Shown here: in pieces, positions 48,014 to 59,235 of the stretch | Position numbering within the stretch: the stretch's first letter is position 1 | Layout: every line of letters starts with the position of its first letter | Source: Pomphorhynchus laevis | Lineage: Eukaryota > Acanthocephala > Palaeacanthocephala > Echinorhynchida > Pomphorhynchidae | Reading direction: 5' to 3' | Length of the DNA: 64,000 nucleotides | Assembly (NCBI GenBank): GCA_012934845.2 | Contig: WNNJ02003863.1 | Location: forward strand, 1-64,000 | Program-made: the position numbers and the translations under genes | The notes under the pieces: model-generated | Database searches by the model: none | The model's input: only the letters and a program-made list of their open reading frames with translations | What the model was told of the DNA's origin: nothing

Positions 48014-51000
48014 AAAAGGGTTCCCGCAAATGGGCCTACTAGACGATTGAGCGGTCATTTGTTTGAATAGATAATTATTGCAATTAGCAAAGTTCACCAC
48101 CTTCTTCGTCGCGCCATCTGATTGTTTTACCGAGTTCACCACAAGTATCCACGGTTGTTCGGGCGCTTTGGTTCGCGAATTGTTTAATTTTTGACTGTGA
48201 TCGCGCGCTTCTGAGACATGCGGAGGCCGATCGGGCTATTATGAATGAGATGCGACGCTTAGAGTGTGTCACGGCGTACGTGTATTCAATAATACCCTTT
48301 GCGCTTTTGCCGTTGCTATCCGCTTTACCAAGGCGTGCGACTCCTTTTCCATACAACCTGACGAAGAAAATATCAGTGGAATGAATTTACCGTGCTCTAC
48401 TTTCGTCATCCTTTCTAGATATTTGGCATTTTTTCGCGACACATTGTACTCAAATGCTGGATCGACTGGCCGGCTGACGTACGACTGAGCAAAAATATTA
48501 AATATGTTGACGTCGAAGAACGTCCGCTCGAATCGCTCGTTTCCTAAGCCTAGGCAGGATATATAAAGTCGGGCACCATAATCACGACATGTTGTTGCCG
48601 TGTCGAGATGTAACTTGTCTGGAACAGATTGCAGCACTGGTTCAATCTCGACGTCACGACCGATTGACGCCAATTCCCTGGCAATTTCTTCCCGGACGAA
48701 GTCATGCCGAATAGATAGCAATCCACCTTTTGGACATGAAAGTCCGTGCTCCAGCGACAATTGTTCGCCACAAGGGCATGCTCTGCAGATCAGGTCTGGC
48801 GGGGTTTGTCCATAGCGTGCTGAGATCGCGTCTCTGAACTTCCTTGGAGGCAGGTAGAATTTTTCAGTTTTTAGGGACAGGGCGCTTAGCAACGATGATG
48901 CGCCTTCTCTTCGAGCATGTTTGGTTGCGGTCTGGGCAACTATATCCATTTCGAGAAGGGCGTCTGACAACCGTTTGTTTTGTATATTATCACGACATGT
49001 CGCTAGCTGTTTGATTTGTTTTAATTGCATGTCGCGCAATGCCTGTCCGGTAATTGCCAACTCGTAGGTGTTGCTAATTGATTGTAAGATATCGTAGTTT
49101 GAACGAGCGGTTAGGGAGGGGTCGTGAACTCCTAGACCACCCCATACCTAGAGGGGATGTCACGATGGTTTCCCATCCATTTTCTATTGGCAATCCTGCT
49201 ATGATGCTCAGAAGCTCTTTATTCAATTGCTCGAATATGCCTTTTAAAAGATCATTGTTGCACTTTATTGTTCTTGTGGTATAAATTCACTTTGCTTGTA
49301 TGGCGTGTGTTAGTCCTGCATAGGCTACGTGTGGGTCGATTTTTGCGACCTCGCCTAGACGGCTTAGTAATGTTGCCCATGCATCCACACGTTGGCTGAG
49401 TTCCGCTGCTTCATATTCGGGTGTACCGACTGCAGATCCAAGCACCCTCATTCCGTCATAAAATATCTTTATGTCTGGTGACGGTAGCTGGTCAGCATGT
49501 AGTTTATGATGCGATAGCATTTGCGACTTGCTTGGGTTGACGAAATAACCATACTTTGGGCCGTCTGTTAAAAGAACGTCCCATACTTCTTTGATTTTGC
49601 TTGGGCAACCAACAAAATTCGCGTCATCGGCAAACCAAACTTGTTGCACACCTGGGACGGTCCGTCGAATTTTGTCTATTAGCGGTAAAGAGGCTAGGGA
49701 AAAACATGGCATTGCAAATGGGTCGCCCTGCGTAAAACCCTCCTTGGAAAGCAGGTTATCGCTACTGAGTACTAAGACTGAAGGCTTCTGGTACAGATTA
49801 TGTATAACGCACGACAAAGACGGGCATATAAATTTAAGGTTATGGAGAGCGGCTTGCCTATTGACAGAATTGAATGCATTTGAGGCATCGATGGAAACGA
49901 GACACGCGTCGGTGTTTGCTCTGTACAGCGATCGCAGTTTGTGCACAGCATATTCGACACCACTCCATTGTCCGGCCGCGGTTTGAAGATTTCCAGCGAC
50001 GGCTTGTATATCCTCTTTGACGAGTGCACAGATTGTTTTCGAAATTATTTTCCTGGCGGTGTCACACACGCCTATTGGTCGGATACCACCGTTGCTCTTT
50101 GTAAAGCGATCAATCGGCAGCTCGTAAAACATTCAAGGGATTTTGCTGGTACCTTTTCAGTGGAAATCCAAACTGAAAATCGTGCTAAAGACTGTGCTAA
50201 CATCTGAGACTGAGCTTCGAAGCGGGTTAGCATGTTACGCCAGGAAGCTGAGTCGAGACCAGACGGCCCAGCGTCACCTTTTGTATGTCCACTAGCCGTA
50301 ATAATACTATTTTAATCGATTGTGTAAAACGACGAGTGATGTACTTTTGAATTAGGGTGAACGGATGTAAGTAATGCTTCTTTAGGGGTAGTTTTCGCAA
50401 GTGGGTGAATATCTTTAAGTTGTGATTTGACTGATTTACCGTTCACGACTTCATCCGGACGTAGTACTGCTGCTGAAGATTTTTTCTCCAAGACAGATGT
50501 GGACGCCGAAACTTTTTCTGCTGTGAGAAGTTTTTGGTATCGGTTAATCCAATCCTTGGGCTGAAGTGAGGTCTACTAATTAATTGGCATTAGTGGTAGT
50601 GAGCCTCGCTGTATAGAATACTGTATTGTTTTTCGTTCCAGAATTTCAGACGTCTTTCTAATACTTTTCGGATGTACGAAACTTTTACAGATTGGATGCG
50701 CTGTAAGATCAGCTGGGGAAATACGACGTCCTTCATTAGACAGGGAGTATCGTGATCGCGATCAAAAGTTGTTTGTGAGTACAGTGACGCTAGAATATCT
50801 ACAAATTTGTGACTGGCCGTGCAAGCAGGGGGAGCAAAGAGATTTGGTGTCCATTGAATGATCTTATTGTATATTTCGTCGATACCCAAAGCCGTTTGCT
50901 GAGCGATGTGTGAGCATTCTTGGGGATTAAGTTGTTGAATGTTGTAAGATGTATCAATTTGATCAATGTATGTTGATCTGACTGCATTTACGGGTTCACA

Positions 51001-51252
51001 TTGGTGGGATCGTTGATTCTGGGACTGCTCAATGCTTTGACATTGTTCGAGATTGGTGAATCCCTGCGGGACCGTCAAGATATCTTGGTTACTCGTGTTC
51101 GGTTTCAACGAATTTGTATGTGCCAAATATGGATTGATGTTTTCGCCATGCACTGATTTATGTGAAAGTTTAGGCGATGACAGGTTATGCTTAATGCGAC
51201 AATTTGTTGCTCTGCAGTTGGTGCATGAACGTCCTGCTTTTGCGCATTTAAA
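48014..51252 (-). mobile_element. C5: C-family RLE LINE, most readable RT
   Basis: On the minus strand the element starts inside the Cys-rich module at 51,252 and ends with the motif GGCCCATTTGCGGGAACCC at 48,036-48,018 and an ATAAATTATTATG-rich tail. Five or six breaks separate otherwise well-preserved domains. The 5' edge abuts the tail of C6. Confidence 0.85.
48084..51252 (-). pseudogene. C5 polyprotein: RT with FADD motif and RLE, frameshifted
   Basis: Pieces in order: Cys-rich remnant CAKAGRSCTNCRATNC (about 51,240); pre-RT (51,153-50,590; LERRLKFWNEKQYSILYSEAHY); GPSGLDSASWRNMLTRFE and STEKVPAKSL (about 50,280-50,130); RT (50,132-49,287) with RPIGVCDTARKI, LVSIDASNAFNSVNR, EGFTQGDPFAMPCF, WFADDANFVGC and GPKYGYFVNPSKSQML; connection; nuclease (49,060-48,269) with HARREGASSLLSALSL, YLPPRKFRDAISARYG, the finger CPCGEQLSLEHGLSC, RHDFVREEIARELA and FFDVNIFN. 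The expected catalytic LDI is LYI (Asp to Tyr). One indel near 48,290 separates the conserved end RRISFIIARSASACLRSARS. This copy shows the family architecture best. Confidence 0.8.
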
Positions 51253-51263
51253 AAAATTACAGT

Positions 51264-52290
51264 AATAAAAAATTATAGTAATAATAGTAATAATATTTTA
51301 TAGTAATAACATTTTTTTAGAGAGAGAATTTTATTTACAGCAAAAGAAAAATAGACAATATCACCAAAATTTGACTGTGATACGTTTCAATTAATAAAAC
51401 TCAGGGTACTCCGTTTGTCCAGTACCAGCGTTAGCAGGATTCCCCCTCGTTAATCGTGCAGCCCGGATGCACATTCATGCAGATTTGGCCATAACGATGC
51501 TTATTTGCCAACGTAATTTTCTTATAAGATCCCTAAAAGTGTTTAATCCCATGCCCGCACTTAGTGACACAATTCTTTTGATCGTCAAGTCCGCCTCCGG
51601 TTCAATAGCGTGTTTCCTGCGATGACAACGGAAATGAATAATGCTCTTTCACACCGGCACACTCTCTAATTGTACTTGACCCGATTTCGTCTCTCGTGAT
51701 ATTAGAAAAGGGTGCTGTTGGAAGCATTTGACGGGGCTAGGTGATTTAATGAGCAAAAATCCAACATGGACCGCTCCGTCGTACTTTCAAACAATCCACG
51801 GCATTCCACGTCCAGCATGTCATCTCGATCTATTGTTGTTAATAATATCTCAAAAATCATATTTTCATCAAGTGGCTTAAATACTAACTCGATTGCCACA
51901 GCTCAGCACACATTGGACAGTTATTTTGCAACAAGGTCTTTTAGAATGTTATGCCTGATTGTTGACATCCCTCCCGTCTGACCGGAAAGAGTATGAGTTA
52001 TGCTGAATTCTTCTCCGCATTGGCATTTGTGTAGGACAAATGGAGGATTCCAGCCGTAGCGTTTTGCCAAAACATTGCGAAATTCAACCGGGCTTAGGTT
52101 CAAGTTATTCGCGCGTAGAGGTTTGCAAGATAGCCACGACTATGTACTTTTAACTTTAGCAAGACACCGACGCGCTCCGATCGTGTCACTGTTGTTCAGT
52201 ACTTGCTGTATTATTTGGGCATTAATTTGTGCCTCCTCATTCTTAATCAGATTTATTATATATCTTTGGCTTGATCGAAGTTCTTTCCCT
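51264..52290 (-). mobile_element. C6: 3' half of a C-family RLE LINE
   Basis: Minus-strand nuclease region (52,103-51,600) and 3' end (51,531-51,313, nearly identical to C4b), with a TTATTACTATAA-type tail at 51,310-51,260 that touches the truncated 5' end of C5. Its own 5' edge, near 52,290, meets the clipped RT of A3. Confidence 0.8.
51550..52250 (-). pseudogene. C6 nuclease domain, broken
   Basis: MNLSPVEFRNVLAKRYGW, the finger CQCGEEFSITHTLSG (the last Cys lost), MSTIRHNILKDLVAK, then in another frame DDMLDVECRGLFESTTER and MLDFCSLN, and finally EADLTIKRIVSLSAGMG before the family end, in which a TGA replaces a residue. The RT is absent. The PD-(D/E)XK Asp residues are readable, but no single frame encodes the domain. 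Confidence 0.7.
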
Positions 52291-52324
52291 ATAAAGTCAT
52301 CTAGGAATGGTTTGCTTTATCTCC

Positions 52325-53975
52325 AGAAACGCTCCCAATCCAATTCGGGACGTCGTAATCAGGGTCGTCGTAATAAAATCGCTTGGTGTACAGCGGTATC
52401 TCCATCCTGTTAACAATTCTCTCAGGCAACCCGAGGGACCTGAGAGAAGAGATAACAAAAGGAATAAAGATGCGGTCAAATGCAGCGGAAAAATCAAGGA
52501 AAACAGCCACAACGAGTTGATGACTGTCTCGTGACAAAACCGATGCACTTCACCAACAGCTGAATGGACCGAGCGACCTTTGACAAACCCATGGAAACCA
52601 GGTGGGATTAAATTTCGCCTACTCAGATGATCGCGGATTCTACGCGCAAGCGCTTTTTCGTAGATCGAGACGAGGGAATTTTGAATCGAAATAGGCCGCA
52701 GGTCTTTAGGACAAGAGACCGGATACTTTTTAGGTAAAAAAATCCTTCTACTAATATTGATGCCGGCCATATCGGATGGGGTGCCTAATAGCATTGTGAC
52801 GGCCACCTCCCTTCTTTGATCGGCTGTCAAAAGCTGACAGACACTAGAAGAGAGTGGAGCGACGAATTTGGGGGTGCCCGGAAGAGGCCCCCAGGCGTTG
52901 AGAATATCTGTATTAGATAAATCCCTACTCCTGAAGTATCCCCAAGGCGGGATTGGTTGAGGTGATTGCGTGGCTCCATAGTTGTGTTGGGCTAGTGATT
53001 TCTTCAAAACTTTTCCAAAGCTTATACTACCGATCCAACCCAAAGCCCTACCCTTCCAACAATTCATTCGAGAGGGTCTGTCTGGCAAAAGCAGAGATAT
53101 TAGGGAGGTTTAGCAGTTTAGCTAGGATCTTGAGTTTTGTCGGAGTGGGACTGTAAATGCGACCTTTAAAGGTTGTCGAAAGCAACGCGGTAGCTTGCGA
53201 AGAGAGGTAGGAATTAAATTCGGTTAAACTCTCATTCTCAATTAGGGGAAAGCGTTGGATAGCTGCCTAGAAGAAAGCCACTCTGATCGGGTCAATGTGG
53301 AATCTTCTACGAAACAGCGTATCCTCTTCTATCCTCCAGCGAATAAGATCATGAGAGGTGGACAGATGTTGTCGCGACTGCTCCGTACAGAAGCGTTTTA
53401 ACAACCACCTCTCATGGAGCAGTAATAAGTCGAGGAGTGAATTCGTTGATGTGCAATAAAAGGTGGGGGACGTGGTTTGTGAATAATATAACCGTTCCTG
53501 GATCTGCGGAGTGATGCATTAATCCAACGACCAGTTCTGTCGTTGAAGTCACCAAGTACCATGTCATAGCCGCTATCAAAAATCCTATCCAGGAGGTCAC
53601 GGTTCTTGTGAATCTCCCCTGCCCGGATGTAGACATTGGCTAGACTGAGGCGTTTACCGTTCTTAATGAGTGAAACTACCAAACAAGACAGGGCTGGACA
53701 AGAGTAATTTAGCAAGAGGGAGGATCTTAATGATCACTTAACTAAGGTCAAGAGTCCTTGAGATGAAGATGAATGAGGTGGGTTATGTACGGAGTATAGT
53801 GGGAACAAATATGCTTTGGGATAAATCGAGTAATGTCCTGGGGGAGACGGATAGACCGCGTCTCCTGAAGGACTATAACATCTGCGTCTCTACCAGATAA
53901 AAGTCTAAGGGCAGAAGCACCTCCCGAATTCCACTGAAGAATATTCAGTGAAAAAGGCTCAGGTTTACTCACCAT
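52325..53975 (-). pseudogene. A3 ORF2, endonuclease and first part of RT
   Basis: From ATG 53,975, 33 nt after the gag stop: MVSKPEPFSLNILQWNSGGA, VIVLQETRSIRLPQDITRFI; then a frame change and YIRAGEIHKNRDLLDRIF, GYDMVLGDFNDRTGRW (53,715-53,398). The RT start (53,088-52,297) has RPISIQNSLVSIYEKALARR, GFHGFVKGRSVHSAVGE and, in another frame, VAVFLDFSAAFDRI. It ends there. Catalytic Asn, Glu and Asp-Asn of the endonuclease are present; the RT lacks its catalytic YADD. Confidence 0.75.
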
Positions 53976-54007
53976 TGTGTCAGATAAGTTGGACGGGGGA
54001 AGCCAAC

Positions 54008-55205
54008 CTAGGCAGAGCTAGATGCAGGAAGGTTGCCCTTCCCACCACTATCCCCATCCAGGGTCGGAACCCCCTGGGCAATATCTTCATTTTTTGGGAT
54101 TGAGGCGACCTTCTGCTTGAGCAGCTTTCCAACTTTTAGAGGAGGAACTGTCCGAGCAGAAACCGCTCGTTTCTTTGAGTGAGGTACAGCAAGTTCCGGC
54201 AACGCCTTAGTATTGGAAGCTCCCAGAAGAGCAGATACCAGAGGAGCGATCATCTCCATCTGGGCTAAAATAATTTTTTTGTTCGAACCTATAAGTTGAA
54301 GTATGTCTTTATTGGACATTCTGTCAGAAAAAGCAGTAACAGTAGAGAAGTCAGTAGCGGATTTAGTATTGTTCGAAAGACCCGAAAACGTCCTTTGGTA
54401 AGCTTTGAAATGATCACAACGTCTGGACCAGGAAGGATGGTCACCGGTGCAGTTACGGCAGATTGGGGGAGCCGTACATTTCTCCCCCTTAAGTAGGAAA
54501 TTGCAGGAGTCACTACCGCAAACTCCACATATTCTCGTCGATGAACAGGTCGACCCCCAGTGCCCCCACAAGTGGCAGACATTGCAGTGGGGGTATGTCC
54601 AGTTGTCAGTTCTATCAATGTAAACTTTAAGTTTTACTTAAGAAGGGCTTGGAGGCCGATTTTGTTAGTATAAGTGCGTGGTCAATATCTACGGTGCAGA
54701 AGATCTTGTCCCGCTTTAGATTTGACTGATCGTACTGAAAGCAGATTGTACTTCGATTTTAATTCACACACGTCCTTCACTCCAGAAGGTGAGGAAAAAT
54801 TGATATTTTAAGAGTTGCTTGTATTGGTTTCAACTGTAAATTGCCCAGATGGGCTAGATTTTTGCCGAAAAATCTATCATATTCATGCATGATCTTAGAA
54901 TTAATGAAGGAGATCTTTATACTTGTCTCGAACAAACGCATTTTATTAAATAAGACTCTGTTACTGTAACTCCTTACAAAGTCTCTTAAAAAACATTAAA
55001 TAATATGTCTCTCAATTGGCTTAGAGACCGAAATAATAGCTAAATTGTCTAGTTTAGGAATGGGGGTAGTACTTCCATATCTGTAGAATAGTTAGGCAAC
55101 AAGTCTCTTAACTCTGTCTTTTTCCGTATCAGAACTGCTAAAAATCTTACCATTTGCAGCATTATTTGCAGGAAAAGTAGAATCGTTTGAACCTCCGACG
55201 CACAT
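54008..55205 (-). pseudogene. A3 gag (ORF1)
   Basis: ATG 55,205 opens MCVGGSNDSTFPANNAANGK, like the A4 start (TNFPANAINE). Stops follow, and the body (FVRSYSNRVLFNKMRLFETS, SIKISFINSK) continues in shifting frames. From 54,571 a 187-codon frame is open: WGHWGSTCSSTRICGVCG, then CRNCTGDHPSWSRRC (CX2CX4HX4C) and a basic C-terminus ending SSSA at 54,008. Two CCHC-type knuckles identify it as a Jockey-like gag, which packages the element RNA. The N-terminal stops disable it. Confidence 0.75.
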
Positions 55206-55323
55206 TTTGTAAATTCACATATGTTTAAAGTAAGATTTCTCAAAGTTGGCATATTCATAAACAGTATTTACAAATACAGACCCAGTTCGCAAAATTAAAA
55301 TAAAGTGAGTGAGTAAATTTAGC

Positions 55324-56515
55324 ATGTCGGAGCGTTCAAAGAACTCAATGAAAACTAATTTTCCTGCCAATGCAATAAATGAGGTTAGTAGAGATTTAGC
55401 TTCTCTTGAATATATTCCGGAGGGAGAACTCCCCTGGTACCAAAATTATCCAACCTGGTGATTATCAGACTTTTGGTGCCTCTGGAAAGACAGAACATGC
55501 TTCAATGTTTTTATAAGAGGCTTTGCCGATTGATGTAAAAAAGGATATTGTTCAATGCTATGAAATATTATGAATCTGAGATTAAAATCTCATTCTGCAC
55601 TCCTGATCTGGCAATGTCGTACGTCGACTACTTTAAAAAAGAGCATTCTGAACAAGGTATAATTGCTTCCAAACCAATCCTGGCAACAAAAAAAATAAAT
55701 AATATACCAGCATTAATTTCAGAAGAAGATATATCAGCCCTAGAAAGTGATTACAAAATCTCTAACGTTCGCTTTATAAAAGGGATTAAAGGCTTCCCCA
55801 TTCCTGTAGCGTTATGCAATGCCCCGGTGGATGAAGCTCTAAAACTGTTGATTTCGACATGCAATCCTTTTATGGGGTATAATTTGAAATTTTGAATAAT
55901 CAAAACCGACTCACTAACGTACCCTCACTGGAACAATTGTCATCAGTGGGGGCATTGGTTTACTGGCTGTTCTCTACCCCATAAGTGCGGCGTGTGTGTT
56001 GTACAACTGCTACACATCCTAAGAAGTGTGAAGGTAAGCCATTTTGCGCAAAGTGCGGTGGTGAGCACCCCGCATGGTCAAAAAAGTGTAAAATCTTTAA
56101 GGCATACCAAAAGAGACACATGAGTGTGACAGCAAAACCGACTAGCTTCGTGGAAGCTGTCTCAACTAACAAGAAAGACGACAGGATGCTGGATACGGAA
56201 ATTCTGAAACTTCTTGAAATGCAGCTTCAGGCATCAATGATCCACCTTGAAAAATTGGTCCAAAAATTGGTGGGTCAATTAGCGGAATCTTTCCGTTCTC
56301 CTCTTTCTGTGAAGACCAAAAATATTAAGAAGCCACCAAAATCTAAAAAACGAAACGGGTCAGCGCTGAGCATAGCCACTCTGAAGCTGGCTCGGAAGGA
56401 TTCGATCTGGGCTATGGCTAACGAGGGAAATGAAGATATCGCCCGTGGGCAAGCGACTCCATTTGTCGTGACGGGAAGCGGTAAATGCGACTTTTCCGCC
56501 TCTAGTTGCGACTAG
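55324..56515 (+). pseudogene. A4 gag (ORF1)
   Basis: MSERSKNSMKTNFPANAINE opens at 55,324 and stops early. The body continues at 55,548-55,895 (ESEIKISFCTPDLAMSYVDY, ISALESDYKISNVRFIKGIK, CNPFMGYNLKF). The first knuckle reads PHWNNCHQWGHWFTGC, with the first Cys changed to Trp. The second, CAKCGGEHPAWSKKC, and a basic tail ending SASSCD are open from 55,985 to 56,515. At least three frame breaks. The stop is 35 nt before ORF2. Confidence 0.75.
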
Positions 56516-56549
56516 GTGGAGGGCGTTCCACTTCGGTAACACTTACGCA

Positions 56550-58748
56550 ATGGGAAGTAATCAAGGGCTTTTTCACTGAATATCTTTCAGTGGAATTCGG
56601 GAGGTGCTTCCGCCCTTAGCCTTCTATCTGGTAGAGATGCAGATGTTATAGTCCTTCAGGAGACGCGGTATATCCGTCTCCCCAGGATATTACTCGATTT
56701 ATCCCTAAGCACATCTACACCCACTTTACTCCTTACATAACCCTAATCACTCATCTTCATCTCAAGGTCTTTTAACCCTAGTGAAAAGCTCCTTAAGATC
56801 ATCCCTCCTGTTAAACTGCTCTTGTCCATCCCTATCTTGTTTAGCCATATCACTTTGTCAGAACAGTAAGCGTATTAGCAGTGCCAATGTCTATATTCGG
56901 CCAAGAGACATCCACAAAAACCGTGACCTCCTGGATCGAATATTGGGGAGCGGTTATGACATGCTACTTTGTGAATTCAACGACAGAACGGGTCTTTGGA
57001 TTAATGCAGCACTTCGCAGAGCAAGGATTGACTATCTTATTCATGAACCACCATTCCCCACCTTTCATTACTCTACAACAATTTCTCTCCTCGACATATT
57101 ACTGCTACATAAGATGTGGTAGTAACCCATTTGCATTAACCCATTATTTTTGTTGAAACCCATTTGCACTGAGCAGTCGCGTTAACAACAGACCACCTCT
57201 CATGACCTAATTCACTGACGGTTAGAGGACGATACGTTGCTTAGAAGAAGGTTTCACTTTGACCCTATTAGAGTAGCCTTCTTTCAGGCCGCTATCCAAC
57301 TCTTCCCCAGAATTGGAATTGAGAGTTTGACCGAATTTAATTCCTACCTCTCAACGCAAGCTACCGCGATACTTTCGACTACCTATAAAGGTCGAATATA
57401 AAATCCTACTCCAACAAAGCTCAAGGTCTTAGCTAAAATGTTACACCTTCCCAATCTCTCTGTTTCCACCAGACAGATCCTCTCGAATGAATACTTGGGC
57501 TATAGATATATTGCTCCAGCTGAGCAAGGATAGGGCAAGCATTGCTCACCTTTGGATTGGTAGCATAAGCCTTGACAAAGTTTTAGAGGAATCACTTTCC
57601 TTACATAATTATGGAGCCACTCAATCTCCCCAATCAATTCCGCCTTGGTGTGACTTCAGGAGTAGGGACTTATCTGTTACAGATATCCTTAACTCCTGGG
57701 GACCACTCCCGGGCACCTCCAATTCCCACGCGCAATTCTCCACTAGTGTCTGTCAGCTTTTGACAGCTGAACAAAGAAGGGAAGTAGCCGTCACAATGCT
57801 ATTAGCCTCCCCGTCCGACATAGCGGACATCAACATACCGTCGAATTGTTTTTAACCTTAAAAGAGATTAATCACTTGTTCTAAATATCTGCGGCCCATC
57901 TCGATTCAAAACACCCTCTTATCTATCTTTGAGAAAGCGCTTGCGCGTAGAATCCGCGTTCATTTATGTAGGCGTAATTTAATCCCAACGAGTTTTCATG
58001 GGTTTGTCAAAGGGCGCTCGGTCCATTCAGCAGTTGGTGAGGTGGAACAGTTTTGTCAGGATAATAGTCATCAGCTTGCTGTGGCTGTTTTTCTTGATTT
58101 TTCAGCTGCATTTGACCGGATCTCCATTCCCTTCGTTATCTCCTCTCTCAGGTCCCTCGGGTTGCCTGCGAGAATTGTTAACAGGGTGGATATATTGCTG
58201 TACACCAAGCAGTCTACTATGAAGACGACCCTGATGCGCGTCAGTTCTACCCCATTACGGGTGTACCTCAAGGATCCCCACTTTCTCCTATCTTATATCT
58301 TGCTGCATCTATTGTACTATTCAAGAATTATAAACGTGATCAACATCTAGTGGTATATGCTGATGATACCACAGCTTTGTTCTCTGGACGCAGGTGCAAA
58401 GATGTAATCTCTGACATCAGCCGTTTCTTTTTAAGATTAAAAGATCAGTTGCCCCCATCCAATCTTATTTTAAACTCCTCTAAATCGCAGGTGGTAGTCT
58501 TTCATGGCGTTCCTGCCACCAAAAAGAAACTTAAGAGACTAGCACTCTCTGTACTCTCCTCCATTTTGCAGCATCAACCACTCCCCATCTTAACGAGTCG
58601 AGTAAAATATCTGGGATTCACCGTTACGGTGAATTGGTCGGCGAAAGCTGATCTGGATAGACTTAAACGTATCCTGAAGAAAGCTAGGTGGGCTCTTAAA
58701 CGAACCCAGCATCTGTCATTTAATGGGATAACCCAAGTGCGCCTCTAA
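56550..58748 (+). pseudogene. A4 ORF2: endonuclease-RT with several frameshifts
   Basis: ATG 56,550; a 1-nt deletion within the first ten codons shifts the frame. Then FSLNIFQWNSGGASALSLL and VIVLQETRYIRL; YIRPRDIHKNRDLLDRIL and GYDMLLCEFNDRTG, where the catalytic GDFN is CEFN; linker to 57,855 with HLWIGSISLDKVLEESLSLH; RT with VAVFLDFSAAFDRISIPF (58,042-58,350), TGVPQGSPLSPIL in another frame, then VVYADDTTALFSGRRC (from 58,350) and the thumb VNWSAKADLDRLKRILKKAR, ending GITQVRL at 58,748. It would have been the nicking and copying enzyme of the element. Confidence 0.8.
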
Positions 58749-59074
58749 GGTACTCGGGCTATCTCGGGGTTAGTCTTCTTATCACGAGGACGTCCCCTAG
58801 AACAAAGACTAAGGTTTCTTAAGCTCCTCATCTCGAGGTTACCAACCATAGTTCGCCTTGACAGAATTCTTCGGTGCGTGAGAGACCTTGCATGGTTCAG
58901 TCAGAGAGGGGCGCGCTGGTGCGGCCGAGGGCTCAGATTCCACTGGACCTAAGGCCGTAGAGATAAGTTGAAGATTTTAAAATACACGTCGTGAACTGCT
59001 TAAAGTTGTCTTTTGCATGTTTTTGTTTCTGAAAGTTTTTATCGGTTATATAGTTATTAATAAAACCCTTATTT

Positions 59075-59233
59075 ACTAAATGCAGGCGGATTCTCGTGTA
59101 TGGCACATAATTCTATTTGAGCAAAATTTTCAATGAAAACCGCCAAGAGTAAATCTTATTATACATGCTCGCTTTCTCTGACTTCCAAACTTCCAAATGT
59201 TCGGGAATTCAACGGCAGGCGTAAATTAAATAT
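59075..59233 (-). pseudogene. C9: 159-bp C-family fragment nearly identical to part of C7
   Basis: It differs from 61,756-61,914 at 4 of 159 positions by my count, same orientation. The minus strand encodes LRLPLNSRTFGSL and CAIHENPPAFS, the region of the C-family finger before the nuclease. Both edges are abrupt: A4 on one side, D3 on the other. Confidence 0.75.
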
Positions 59234-59235
59234 CA

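Larger units (their letters stand above)
52325..55265 (-). mobile_element. A3: A-family LINE with complete 5' end, RT cut off
   Basis: Minus-strand gag from ATG 55,205, then ORF2 from ATG 53,975. The match to A1/A2/A4 stops near 52,325, in the middle of the RT before GVPQG and YADD, and no 3' UTR follows. It lies head to head with A4: the two gag ATGs are only about 120 bp apart. Confidence 0.8.
55266..59073 (+). mobile_element. A4: full-span A-family LINE, frameshifted
   Basis: Plus-strand gag (ATG 55,324), ORF2 (ATG 56,550 to stop 58,748) and a complete 3' UTR with the motif block at 58,890-58,990, ending ttattaataaaacccttatt at about 59,073. It sits directly against a C-family fragment (C9). 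It is the reference for the layout of family A here. Confidence 0.85.
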
